Source: Ceratothoa steindachneri (lineage: Eukaryota; Arthropoda; Malacostraca; Isopoda; Cymothoidae). From it: a DNA stretch of 64,000 nucleotides. The stretch is from the NCBI GenBank assembly GCA_963969495.1, contig OZ018333.1:92718207-92782206 (forward strand), in the 5' to 3' direction. The stretch's first letter is position 1. Every line of letters begins with the position of its first letter. Position numbers and translations under genes: made by a program. A model generated the notes under the pieces. It was not told where the DNA came from, searched no databases, and saw only the letters and a program-made list of their open reading frames with translations. Below are positions 12,405 through 21,639 of the stretch, one piece after another.

Positions 12405-12914
12405 ATTGGGAGAACCTGGACTCAGTCCTGGTTGGAGCTCGAGTCTTCTCCACTGTGACCCTCTCAGTCCAGAAGTGTGCTGTCGACACCCTCCCCCACG
12501 ATGTCGATTTACTTATCGGTAACACAGAGATATCTTCTGTCCAGGCGGTTCTTCCTCTTTTATTCCTTAGGGAATTCAATTACAAAGTATGAATCAATTT
12601 AGAAAATTTCAAGCTGAAAGTATCCGCCTGAGATCGGCGCGTTCGGGCGACTCCTCGGTGAGACCCGCGAGGCTGAGATAGAGGCAGACGTAGAAGGTGA
12701 TGGCGCCTCGCTCCACTCGCCACTCTTCGACTCCTGCCCAGCCACAACCCTAGATCCCAAACTCACTTGATGTCCCCATCTTCGTGACCTGCGACCGAAA
12801 TGTCTCCGGAAGATGGACCTACTTAAGATGCTCTCCCATACCTCTCGGGCAAGTGATAGGCTCACATTGGGGAAGCTATATACCTCTCGTACAATCCAAG
12901 TTGGACTACGGCGG

Positions 12915-13172
12915 TTTGCTGACGGGACTCAGCGCCCCGTCCGGCCCCAGCTTGGCATTCTTTTTCTCCTTCTGCTAACCCCTACTTCGTCTTCTGTACC
13001 AATTCTCTTTCACCCTGCAGCCCGTTAGGGGCGCGGCGATTTGCCTTCCTGGCCGCCGTGCTGACGGGACTCAGCGCCCCATCCGGCCCCAGCTTAGCCT
13101 CTTCTTCTTTCTTCCAGCACACTGAGCCTAAATAAGGACTGTGCGTAAAAACTATTAAATAAAAAAAACCCT
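12915..13172 (+). mobile_element. Short SINE-like insert with A-rich tail
   Basis: It interrupts copy C between GACTACGG and CTATGGTAGT. The similar CTACGG/CTATGG on the two sides is a possible short target duplication. The insert contains TGCTGACGGGACTCAGCGCC twice, at 12917 and 13059 (142-bp spacing), and ends in ATTAAATAAAAAAAA. The same head opens copy G at 27726. I infer a non-autonomous retroposon built from a LINE leader. No tRNA-like promoter boxes are evident. Confidence 0.6.
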
Positions 13173-13820
13173 ATGGTAGTGAGTCATATTCCTCGGCCTC
13201 TTCTGCATCTCTCCGTATGCCGAATCCTATCCGGAACCTGGCTCTCCATCTATCCAGCAGCGCATTCCTCTCCTCCCCTATACCGAGCATTTATGCTGAG
13301 CCTGGCATTTTCCCGCTCCATCACCACCGCCTCCAAGTCTGTCTATGGTATATTTTTCGTATTCGGCAGCTCCTTTGCTCAAAAGCTTACAAGACTGTCT
13401 TTTCCCTAGGGTCTTTCGCACCCTATGACAGATTTCCATCCATGCGCCGGCCCTTGGGACTTCATGTAGCTGAACACGTTTCCCGGTTAGGACTACGCAA
13501 TTCACTTTTGTCCTTCTCATTCCCGCCCACCCCCCGGTGCACATTTCCCTTGTCAAATATTTGCACGGCTCTTTGACATGCACAAGTCTCTAGTTGACCC
13601 GCGTGTGTCGCATGCTATGTTCATTGAGCATGCGGCATCGCACACTCCATCATGTCATCTCTTCACATACGGGTCTAAAACAGACGATGGTGTGGGTGCT
13701 GTGGTAGTTTCATCGTGATCTCCAGGGTGGGTCATAAGTTTCCATACATAGGAAAATTTATATTTATTTTTTTATGTTTTAGATACCCTAGAATATGCGT
13801 TTGATGAAAGAGCAATGAAT

Positions 13821-14496
13821 TGAAATCATACTGATGGCTGGGTTTGAAAGCAGTCGCATGGTTGCAATGAATTGAAATCATACTGATGGCTGGGTCGGAA
13901 AGCAGTCGCATGGTTGCAATGAATTGAAATCATACTGATGGCTGGGTCGGGAAGCAGTCGCATGGTTGCAATGAATTGAAATCATACTGATGGCTGGGTC
14001 GGAAAGCAGTCGCATGGTTGCAATGAATTGAAATCATACTGATGGCTGGGTCGGGAAGCAGTCGCATGGTTGCAATGAATTGAAATCATACTGATGGCTG
14101 GGTCGGAAAGCAGTCGCATGGTTGCAATGAATTGAAATCATACTGATGGCTGGGTCGGGAAGCAGTCGCATGGTTGCAATGAATTGAAATCATACTGATG
14201 GCTGGGTCGGGAAGCAGTCGCATGGTTGCAATGAATTGAAATCATACTGATGGCTGGGTCGGGAAGCAGTCGCATGGTTGCAATGAATTGAAATCATACT
14301 GATGGCTGGGTTTGAAAGCAGTCGCATGGTTGCAATGAATTGAAATCATACTGATGGCTGGGTCGGAAAGCAGTCGCATGGTTGCAATAAATTGAAATCA
14401 TACTGATGGCTGGGTCGGGAAGCAGTCGCATGGTTGCAATGAATTGAAATCATACTGATGGCTGGGTCGGGAAGCAGTCGCATGGTTGCAATGAAC
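13821..14496 (+). repeat. Tandem array, 13 units of 52 bp
   Basis: Units start TGAAATCATACTGATGGCTG every 52 bp, from 13821 to 14445. Variants differ mainly at one point, reading GGTTTGAAAG, GGTCGGAAAG or GGTCGGGAAG. The array lies wholly within mariner-like element 2. Low divergence between units implies recent expansion or homogenisation. There are no spacers, so it is not a CRISPR array. Confidence 0.97.
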
Positions 14497-14727
14497 TTTA
14501 ACAGAAAACATGGAACGAACATCACACACGACGACACTGTAGAGTGGCCTCCCAAATCCACAGATCTCTCCCCCCTTGATTTCTATCTTTGGAGGCACTT
14601 AAAGGCCATGGTGCATCAGGTAAAGATACGAGACATAAATCATCTAAAGGAACATATCACCAATGCCATTACAAGCATAACTTCAACTGTGCTAATGCGT
14701 TTTCATCAACAATGGGAAACATATTAA
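14491..14727 (+). pseudogene. Tc1/mariner-superfamily transposase, C-terminal part
   Basis: The frame reads MNFNRKHGTN, then VEWPPKSTDLSPLDFYLWRH, then LKAMVHQVKIRDINHLKEHI, and ends MRFHQQWETY at a TAA near 14727. The block WPPxSxDLxPLDFxLW surrounds the last catalytic acidic residue in many arthropod Tc/mariner-like transposases. The N-terminal two thirds, including the first catalytic aspartates, are replaced by the 52-bp array, so the element is non-autonomous. Confidence 0.85.
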
Positions 14728-15880
14728 AATGTGTTTTCAAAACAATGGCAACCATGTAGAACATATTATATAAATAAAAATGGTTGTGCATGATAAAATC
14801 TTTATTTTTCCTATGTATGGAATCTTACGGCCCACCCTGTATAGTTTCTGAGTGGTTACCACGGGCGGGTTTCATTTTGACTGTCGAGCTTTATGCTGTT
14901 TAATTAGCCTTTTTTCTACTTTGCATTTCACTCTTTACTGTTTTTATTGATTCAAGAAGCATACCATTCACTCTCCAACTTCTTTCCATCCCATTGTTTC
15001 CAAGATACATTCCTGGTTGGTCAAGAACTGTTCCAGGTACAAAGTAGGGTTTTGCTGGGTTCCTAGTCATGTCGGAGTCCGGGGTAATGAGCGGGCCGAT
15101 GGGGCAGCTCGAATTGCGGCCGCTGACCCATGGCAGTGTACCTTATCGTGACTTTTATCCTCATATTAGGGACCCCATTCAGTCTTTCTGGCAGTCTCAG
15201 AATGGGGTGGCTGCATCAATAACAAATTGCATTCCATTAAGCCCTCGGTTTTACCGTGGGCCAGCTCTGAGGTGGTTCTTTGTCGTCTGTGAATCGGCCA
15301 CACATGGGCATTTAATGAGTATCGATGGGCCTCACATCGCCCCCCCTATGTTTGTGCCCCATATCAGTACGCCGACTGCCAGCCCCTGTCTGTCTTACAT
15401 CTGGAATGATGCTTCCCATCTATTGTATGTGTCCCATTCAGCGATAGACTGCGTTTTCTCTTAGCTAAGTTCCTTCTTTTAACACCAATTCCCTCTTCCA
15501 ATTTTGAATACCATCTCGGTTTTCCCCTCTTTTATAGCTTGTAAAAACACCTTTTTAGTTAACTAGAAATGTAAATATTAGTAAACATGCATCATTCGTT
15601 TATTGCCTCTGTGCCCACTTTCCATTGCTTTTGTTTTAACCTTACCACTTTTCGTAATTTAGGGCCTTTACCCTTTTATCTCCTACATCCTGCTACAAAT
15701 AATAATAATAAAACAGTGCAGTTGTTTTATACTCTGCTCTGTCGCCCACCAAATCACTTTTTTCTTCAAATCTTTTCATCTCTCGCTTCTATACCCACAT
15801 TTGGCCTTTAATACCCCTGGGTAGCCTAGGCTGATAGCCTTCGATCTACTGCCATTAAATCTCCAGCCTTATGGACACTC

Positions 15881-16439
15881 CTCAATCCCTGAATGCTAAG
15901 AGGGGCCCCAGTCCCCCTCCTCTTCTCTTCTCCATCCTTGGCCAAAGCAACACATCCAATGTGAGGCATTAGAAAAGGGTGTTTCCACATAGGTAAGACA
16001 CGCACAACTCTGCTCCCTTTTTATAACCCCTGTCAAAAGTATCACTGCAACATATATCCACCCTCCATCGGCAACAGCATCACTAAATACACCCCCACCA
16101 CCAAAGGCCACAGACTGTCTTAATCAACAACGGTGTACTTATCTCAAGTTGCTGAAGCTTGAGTAATCCGATCAACTACCCCTTCTCCTTACAAAGATAC
16201 ACCCAAAAAACAACAATACAAAGCGTATTTATCCAGATAACTTTTTGTGCTTTCTTTCAATCTGATATCCATTTTTTTTTCCAAATGCTGATTTATGTCC
16301 TAAATATAATTTAAAATTTGAATATCAATATATCTTCACACCATGCAAAAACACCCTGTTAGATATTGGTTCACAAATAGTGATACCACTGGAAGTCGTG
16401 TGTTCAGATGTTTGTGAATAGTCTCTTAGAAAGCAACCC
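15881..16439. other. No gene recognised; AT-rich in second half
   Basis: 15881-16140 is C-rich with no convincing frame. 16140-16439 is AT-rich. It probably includes the flank and leader of the Merlin-type remnant that follows. I see no repeats or RNA genes here. Confidence 0.4.
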
Positions 16440-16556
16440 AAGATTGGTGGAAATGAGATTATTGTTGAGATAGATGAAAGCAAGTTTGGAAAATGTAAAC
16501 ATAATAAATAGAGGTAGGAAAGTTACGGATGTTTGGCATTTGGGGCAATTAAATGG
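16440..16556 (+). pseudogene. Merlin/ISXO2-type transposase fragment
   Basis: Reading from 16440 gives KIGGNEIIVEIDESKFGKCK. After a frame change near 16505, RGRKVTDVWHLG continues. This matches the remembered pattern IGGxGxxVEIDExxFGKRKYNRGRxVxxxWVFG, the region of the first catalytic Asp in the ISXO2-like (Merlin) transposases. Only about 40 residues survive, and I do not see the terminal inverted repeats. The call rests on motif similarity alone. Confidence 0.65.
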
Positions 16557-17084
16557 TAAAAGTACTACTTTATTTTTTTAGATTTCTATCAATTTGCGGA
16601 AAAAAGGTTAGATTTAAATAAAACACATTAAATGTACCATTAAAATGTATTCTTTACTTTCAAACTAGAGTTCCCTAAGCAGAGATATTGACCTCACTAG
16701 CAACCCCACCATATCCACTCTCTCCAGTAATCCAGTCTGCAACTGCATCAACTTAAAAACCATTCCACAAAGCAGTCTTCAGTGTCTCAACTGATTGGAC
16801 TTTTAAAAGAATTTTTCTCTCCTCCAATCTGGGACATCCCTTCAACAAGTCCTTATTACTCTCCTAGCGAGTGCCATCCAACTAATCTCTTCAATGCTGG
16901 CATAATGGCTGTATCACAAAGCCCTTGAATGCCTGGTCTCTTTGTCACAAAACCAAAGATCTTTCCCTGCTCTTGACAGGGGTCTGTGAGAGCTGATTTA
17001 GACCCGAGTATTCTCTGCAATTTAATGTTACTTGATGCTATTCAGAGATAAGATGGGGATGGCCTCAACTTGTTCATACATTAG
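16557..17084. other. Unassigned, possibly decayed EN N-terminus of next element
   Basis: 16560-16680 is AT-rich. From about 16690 the composition rises, and short broken frames could be the decayed N-terminal EN of the LINE at 17085. No motif is clear enough to call. Confidence 0.3.
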
Positions 17085-18330
17085 TTGACCTTTTGGACCC
17101 ACACCCTCATCCCATACCCCCAAGGTTTACGAGAAGTTGTAGCTTCACAGGTAGACATAGGAGGAACTTGGTGCAATGTACTTGTCTGTTCCAACCCCTG
17201 TCTCCTAGTCACTGAGGCAGAATTCACACACTATTTTCACAACTCTCGATCAAGCCTCCTACTTGGTGATTTTAATGCTTCTCATCCACAATGGGATCCA
17301 ATTGCTACCTCTAACACAGCAGGCTGTTCCTTATTTAAAACCTTACTCTCATCAACAAACTCCTCACACACACCTAGTCTTTGTACTAGAGTGTATCATG
17401 CAAATGTGGGGGCTTCTACCCTGGACCTTTGCATGGTGGAAGGAAGTGCTTAATTTGTGTGTTCTCCTCTTGCCAATACAGGAGAAGTGATCATCTACTA
17501 GTCATCGTTTTCACCCTGGTCTCCCTGAGCCTCCTCTGCATACCATCTACCCACGATGGAAGCTAAATAAAGCCAGGTGGCCTACATTTCGATCGACATT
17601 AGACACTTGCCACAAAACTACACTCAATACATGACAAAGCCAGTTGGTTAACATATCTTTCCACACTACTGGAGAAAAGGTCTTCTCTCACACTTCCAGT
17701 CTTTCAATGGATGCTCCCATTGCCCCGATTTTTCAAAATGGGTAGGCGAGTTCCTGGAGGGGCGTAAATATACCCTCCCTACACAATGAAAGGGAACACT
17801 GGTTCACAAATTATTTCATTCTCAACCTACCTCCACTAAAATCTGGGCCTTCTTCAGACAGATGATTAAACTTCCGCCCCTTTCTTATCCACTGCAGCAG
17901 TGTCTTCCCATTGGGAAGTGACCTCGATAAAGTTAATCAATTTGTCTCAGAGTACAACCATCTATATTTCAACAACCAGCCTTCACTGTTAAACCAAGAG
18001 CAAATTGATGGGGTTAGAGTCTGTCGAAGACTATATGTGACCCTCTAGCCTCATCTTTCCAACACAAGGTGCTGCCAGATGCACTTTCTTCCATGAGAAA
18101 AGGCCATCCTCCCCGCCCCCAGCCCCTACATGATCCCATCAGACTTCTTAAGTCTCCTGCCAGAAGCATACCAAAAACACCTTGACGTTTCCTATGAATG
18201 TTGGTCCTTAGGACAGGCCCCAGAAGGGTGTGGACCCTGTCTATATGGTACCTCAAGGGATTGCATGCTTCCAACTTTCGTTCATACTATCAAGAGAGGT
18301 TCTGGTGGCTTGGTGCACTTTGATTCTCTC
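17085..18330 (+). pseudogene. Divergent LINE remnant (EN C-terminus to RT N-terminus)
   Basis: The open frame 17085-17453 contains SSLLLGDFNASHPQWDPIA near 17252 and GASTLDLCMVEGSA near 17410, the EN catalytic GDFN block and the following conserved segment. RSDHLLV, the last EN motif, follows in another frame near 17480. Further on, IPSDFLSLLPEAYQKHL (18127-18185) and ECWSLGQAPEG (about 18197-18230) match the start of the RT domain in families 1 and 2. There are many frameshifts. It is a separate, older lineage. Confidence 0.7.
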
Positions 18331-18339
18331 ATAACCTAG

Positions 18340-18660
18340 CTGAGGTTATACTGCCAGTTCCTACCTGATGCCAAGTCCAAAAGCCTGCTAGCTAAGGGAG
18401 GTATTAGGTATGGGATGTTCTGGATTGTTGACTCTGTTCACCTCTCAGTGATCATATGAATGAGGTGGCTACAATGGTAACATCCTTTATAGTTCACCGC
18501 TCCAAGATAAAGTGGCCATTATGGCAGGTCAGTTTGTCAAGGCCCATCCTAGTTTGAGTCTGCAGACCGAGTATGTGTAAATGATCGCATTCTAAATGAT
18601 GCTGTTCATATGGAGACTTACCTTCACCTTTCCGGGCATTGTAAGGTCATAGTATCTACT
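18340..18660 (+). repeat. Unclassified repeat, unit 1 of 2
   Basis: Similar to 19700-19960. Shared stretches include GGTATTAGGTA, GGTCA.TTTGTCAAGGCCCATC and GTGTAAATGATC in the same order. No coding pattern is recognised. It may be a decayed LINE segment. Confidence 0.5.
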
Positions 18661-19699
18661 TTCAATCTGCCTCTTTATTTTTTTTAAACTGTTTCCATGG
18701 CCACAAGTGTAGGCAATAACAGAATGTGCTCAGAAGCAAGAGGGGTACATCATCCCCCCTAGGCATCGGGGAGGATGAGGTAACTTGAGGAACTTTTCCA
18801 TCTGGTGGAGGTACTTTCCCTTACCCTTTCTCATTGGTGCCTTCAAGACTCTTCTAGCAGAGAGGTGGGGTCGCCTATCCTGTCTCCAGGTGACTATCCT
18901 TACTAGGTGTCCACCAAAATTAGGATAAACACAGGCAGCACTCCCTGGAGGCTACTCCTAATGGGCCAAATTAAACTTGATGAACCCCTTTAGAGTGGCA
19001 AGGGTTGCTAGGTCCAGTGTGCTTTGCCCCCACACTTTCTTTGTGATTTGTGACCTTGTTGGGGTTTATCGTGGCTACACCCCCCGCCCTTTCCTGATGG
19101 AGGTTGGCGTGCCAGCCCTGACGATGAATTAGCTTGAGTAGGAAACAGTCCTGTTGAGCCCCTGGTTGGAATCCTCAATACCTTTGAGAGGATGGCCAGA
19201 TGGATGCTCCTCCCAAAGTGGGCATAGACCTGGAGATGCCCCTTGCCACAGATCAGATGGCAGGGTCTTTTTTGGCAATGAATAATGACAGGAAATGTCC
19301 CTGAACTTAAGTCTACTCCTAGACAAGATCCTTTGGGGCAGGCAACAAGGGCCCCCAAGGACTCGAGAGGAGAGGAGGGACCACTGATAAGACCCCCACT
19401 AGAGACGAACGTTTACATATCTTGGAGCTCAATTTTATCTATGACTAGCCCTCTACTTGCCCCACCCAACCCCCCAACTAGTTCACTGCACATGTTATTT
19501 TGAAGGATTACCCGTCTGCTGCTGGGATAACCCATTGCCGAAGTATAATAATAATAATAGGTGATCGCCCACCCTCCTCCTTAGTGAATCCACACATCTC
19601 TACTTCTCTTTATTACATACCCGCTCTTACCCCCTTCCACACTTGATCTTCTATTCACTGAGGTTCTGGAAACCAGGGGCACTTTCATCCTCTTCTGGG
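18661..19699. other. Unassigned repetitive-looking DNA, no intact frame
   Basis: Mixed composition with no recognisable domain. Around 19300-19400 a stretch (CTAGACAAGATCCTTTGGGG and what follows) resembles 24957-25020, and both resemble the Ser/Lys-rich N-terminal part of family 2 ORF1. Around 19040 the text GATTTGTGACCTTG recurs near 24094. This looks like overlapping LINE debris. Confidence 0.4.
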
Positions 19700-19960
19700 T
19701 CCTGGGTTGATCGGCAGTGTATACAGTGAGGTCAATACCTGCTGCAAGGGCCAAAAGCTCACTGGGTAGGGGAAGTATTAGGTACACGACGGTGTTCTGG
19801 GTCATTACCTCTTCAATGGTTGCAGTGCACATATAAGCCCCAGGACTAAGTGCCCATTAGGTCAGGTCATTTTGTCAAGGCCCATCTTAATTCAAATATG
19901 CAGGTCGAGTATCTGTAAATGATCAGATTGTTGAATTTTTCTGATCTTATGGGGACTTTT
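19700..19960 (+). repeat. Unclassified repeat, unit 2 of 2
   Basis: Partner of 18340-18660. It ends just upstream of the leader of copy F. The two units are in the same orientation, about 1.36 kb apart. Confidence 0.5.
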
Positions 19961-19975
19961 TCCTTAATCCCACCA

Positions 19976-20200
19976 TCCCCTCCCTCTCTGGGACCTTTCT
20001 TCAAGAGTTGCCCAGAGAGGCTCTGGCCTCATGGCGAGGGAGGTCAGCCCTGGGGACCTTAGGGTACTCTGGTGCTGCGAACCAGAGTTTTAATATACCC
20101 CCTCCCCTCCATTACTTTCTTTTACTGCCCTTTATTTCCCTCGTTCTTTCTCCTATCTAGTGGCCCTGACTGTTATCTGACATCTGGTCACCTGATCAAG
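19976..20200 (+). promoter_or_regulatory. LINE 5' leader of family 1 type
   Basis: Aligns by eye with 27034-27260 and with the complement of 61900-62136. Shared landmarks are CCCTCTCTGGGA, the hairpin CCAGAGAGGCTCTGG (20012-20026), GTCAGCCCT and CTATCTAGTGGCCCT. LINE leaders carry internal promoters. That function is inferred. Confidence 0.6.
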
Positions 20201-20214
20201 CCCTAAGGGACCCT

Positions 20215-21110
20215 TGGTTGGGGGAGCCCCCCACAAATGCGATGAGTAGAGACGTGATGGTCCCTCATTGAGAGATTGCTTTGTTACGGTTATTTGCTCC
20301 TCCACAGATGGCGGCAGCATGTTTTCCAAAGGCAACATGATCCATCAAGGGAGAGCATTAGCTAGCTTTATTGGTCTCTAGAGAGCTGAATGTTTCTTGG
20401 ACGGGAGCCTTCTTGCGAATGTGTTGGACCCTTCCAAGGCGGCCATGATTAGTGCCCTTTCCACACTCAGCAGTGAGTGAGATGCAGCTCTTCGTCAAAG
20501 GAAAGGGAACTACTCCAGAGAAAACATCATCTTGTTGGAGCTTGCTGACCATGGTGCGGATAAGTTGAATGTGTGATGAGAAAACATGGAATGGCCTTGA
20601 GACCCACCCCTACACTTTGTCCGGTTTAACTGCGATGAGTCAGCGTGTGCCGGTTGGTATCGCTGCTACCACATGAAGGCATTTGGTCCATTGCTGCTGG
20701 GGTGCTAATACTGCCAACGCTTTGGCTATAATGAATCACTCCTGTAGACATGCAACGTTGGGTTTACCCAAATTCTGTATAAGTTGCTCCAAGGACAAAT
20801 ATGATAAGTCCCAATTGTTTATGTCCAAGTGTGTCAATTACAGAGACATGCACCCCTTCTTCTTCGAAGGAACGAGGTATGTATCTACTAGAGAGGGAAA
20901 TCCTGACTGTTCAGACTGAGGATAGTCTCTCATTTCGCAAGGTTAAGGACCTGGTCCTGAAGTTCCCTGCACTGCCCGAGATGAGGCATGTCCCCTTATG
21001 CCTCAATGTTAATTTGGCACCCTCTGCTCATGCCCCTTACAGGCCTAGAAGCATGGTCATTTCCATGCCCAGTAAGAACCATTCTTCCTCCGGGTGCTTC
21101 ACTGTTTGAG
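20215..21110 (+). pseudogene. LINE ORF1 (gag-like), copy F
   Basis: GSMFSKGNMIHQGRALASF near 20311 matches GSMLGKGNMIHQRRGLASA of copy H. The knuckle region near 20690-20880 is damaged: the second knuckle (CISCSKDKYDKSQLF) has lost His and Cys. ILTVQTEDSLSFRKVKDLVL near 20900 matches ILAVQAQDRLSFREAKGL of copy H. There are several stops and frameshifts. Confidence 0.7.
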
Positions 21111-21639
21111 CTGGTAGCACAAAGGTTTCACATTCAGCCTTGGCTAAAGTCAGATCCCACCTCCCCTATCAATGTGCATCTCCTGTAAGGCAAAATGGCC
21201 TCATCCCTCCACTGAGTCGTTAGATTCAGAGGAGGCAACACCCCTGAAGGTGGTCATGAAGGCGTCTTCCAGGGTTCATAAAGCTGCTTCCCTAAAGGAC
21301 AGCACCAAACAAGCTTTGGCTCCTAGGCTCCCTCCCAAGGCTACACTAGGTGGCTCGGAGGGGGTAGATCCTCCAAAAGATGGACCCCCTTCCCCCGAAG
21401 CTGTTCCTCCTGTCAAAGGTTTTGAGGTGCGGGGAGAAAAAGACTTGTAAAGCGAGCCCAACCTTCCTTGAGTAGCCCTCTTAGACGACAGCGCCTTCAG
21501 TGCCTTTTTCGGCAAGTGGCCACAGTTCTACCTCCGGGAATCGTATAGCCATTACTATGAGGGTCTTCTCCTCGAAGAGTGACCCAGCTCTCCTCCTTGC
21601 TAGAGCTAGAGTCCAGGCCCACTGGGAGTAGCTGCGGGG

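Larger units (their letters stand above)
10941..12600 (+). mobile_element. LTR-type retroelement fragment (gag-protease only)
   Basis: It interrupts copy C between LPERVSATL and LDPKLT. About 85 codons of copy C are missing at the junction, so the insertion was accompanied by deletion or was followed by one. The fragment contains gag-like sequence with several CCHC knuckles followed by a retropepsin-like region. I find no LTRs, RT or integrase, so it is either a remnant or a capture of one part of an element. Both edges are uncertain by tens of bases. Confidence 0.6.
13723..14839 (+). mobile_element. Mariner-like element 2 with internal 52-bp repeat array
   Basis: TIRs of about 35 bp begin CAGGGTGGGTCATAAGTTTC (left) and CAGGGTGGGCCGTAAGATTC (right, complement). 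Both continue CATACATAGGAAAA. TA follows the right end (14840-14841), while the left flank reads TC. It sits inside the RNase H domain of copy C, between VGAVVVS and the ILTVELYAV block. Inside are thirteen 52-bp repeats and the C-terminal part of a transposase. Most of the gene is missing. Confidence 0.88.
10255..15465 (+). pseudogene. LINE ORF2 remnant of copy C (discontinuous)
   Basis: Recognisable pieces, in order: SPGLDNIRYDFLKH near 10290; HYRPIALTSLLNKLLE near 10467; FDIEKAYDNTW near 10675; YFRVRVGNTYSDL and EEGVPQGSVLS near 10790-10870; LPERVSATL near 10915. After the gag-protease insert: LDPKLT near 12746 and LLKMLSHTSRASD near 12815. After the SINE-like insert: MPNPIRNLALHLSSSAF near 13217. 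RNase H starts FTYGSKTDDGVGAVVVS near 13665 (Asp changed to Tyr) and resumes after mariner 2 with ILTVELYAV near 14875. The Cys/His tail is scrambled near 15300-15465. There are many stops. Confidence 0.75.
9071..15880 (+). mobile_element. Divergent LINE copy C, host to four insertions
   Basis: RT, RNase H and C-terminal segments homologous to family 1, but clearly more diverged, are strung out between 10255 and 15465. Joining them removes a mariner (9250-10136), an LTR-type gag-protease fragment (about 10941-12600), a SINE-like insert (12915-13172) and a mariner-like element (13723-14839). The 3' UTR carries GTAGCCTAGGC near 15817, reminiscent of the family 2 terminal hairpin. The 5' part is not recognisable. 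The boundaries at both ends are approximate. Confidence 0.7.

Noticed and set aside
12917..13172. tRNA-derived SINE with A and B boxes
   Set aside because: I looked for pol III promoter boxes in both 142-bp units and saw no convincing pair. The SINE-like label rests on size, tail and placement only.
13821..14496. Regular 52-bp repeats suggesting a CRISPR-like array
   Set aside because: Units abut with no unique spacers, and the array lies inside a mariner-like element with terminal inverted repeats in eukaryotic DNA.
15587..15811. 74-codon forward frame
   Set aside because: T-rich, low-complexity translation of the 3' UTR of copy C with no conserved motif.
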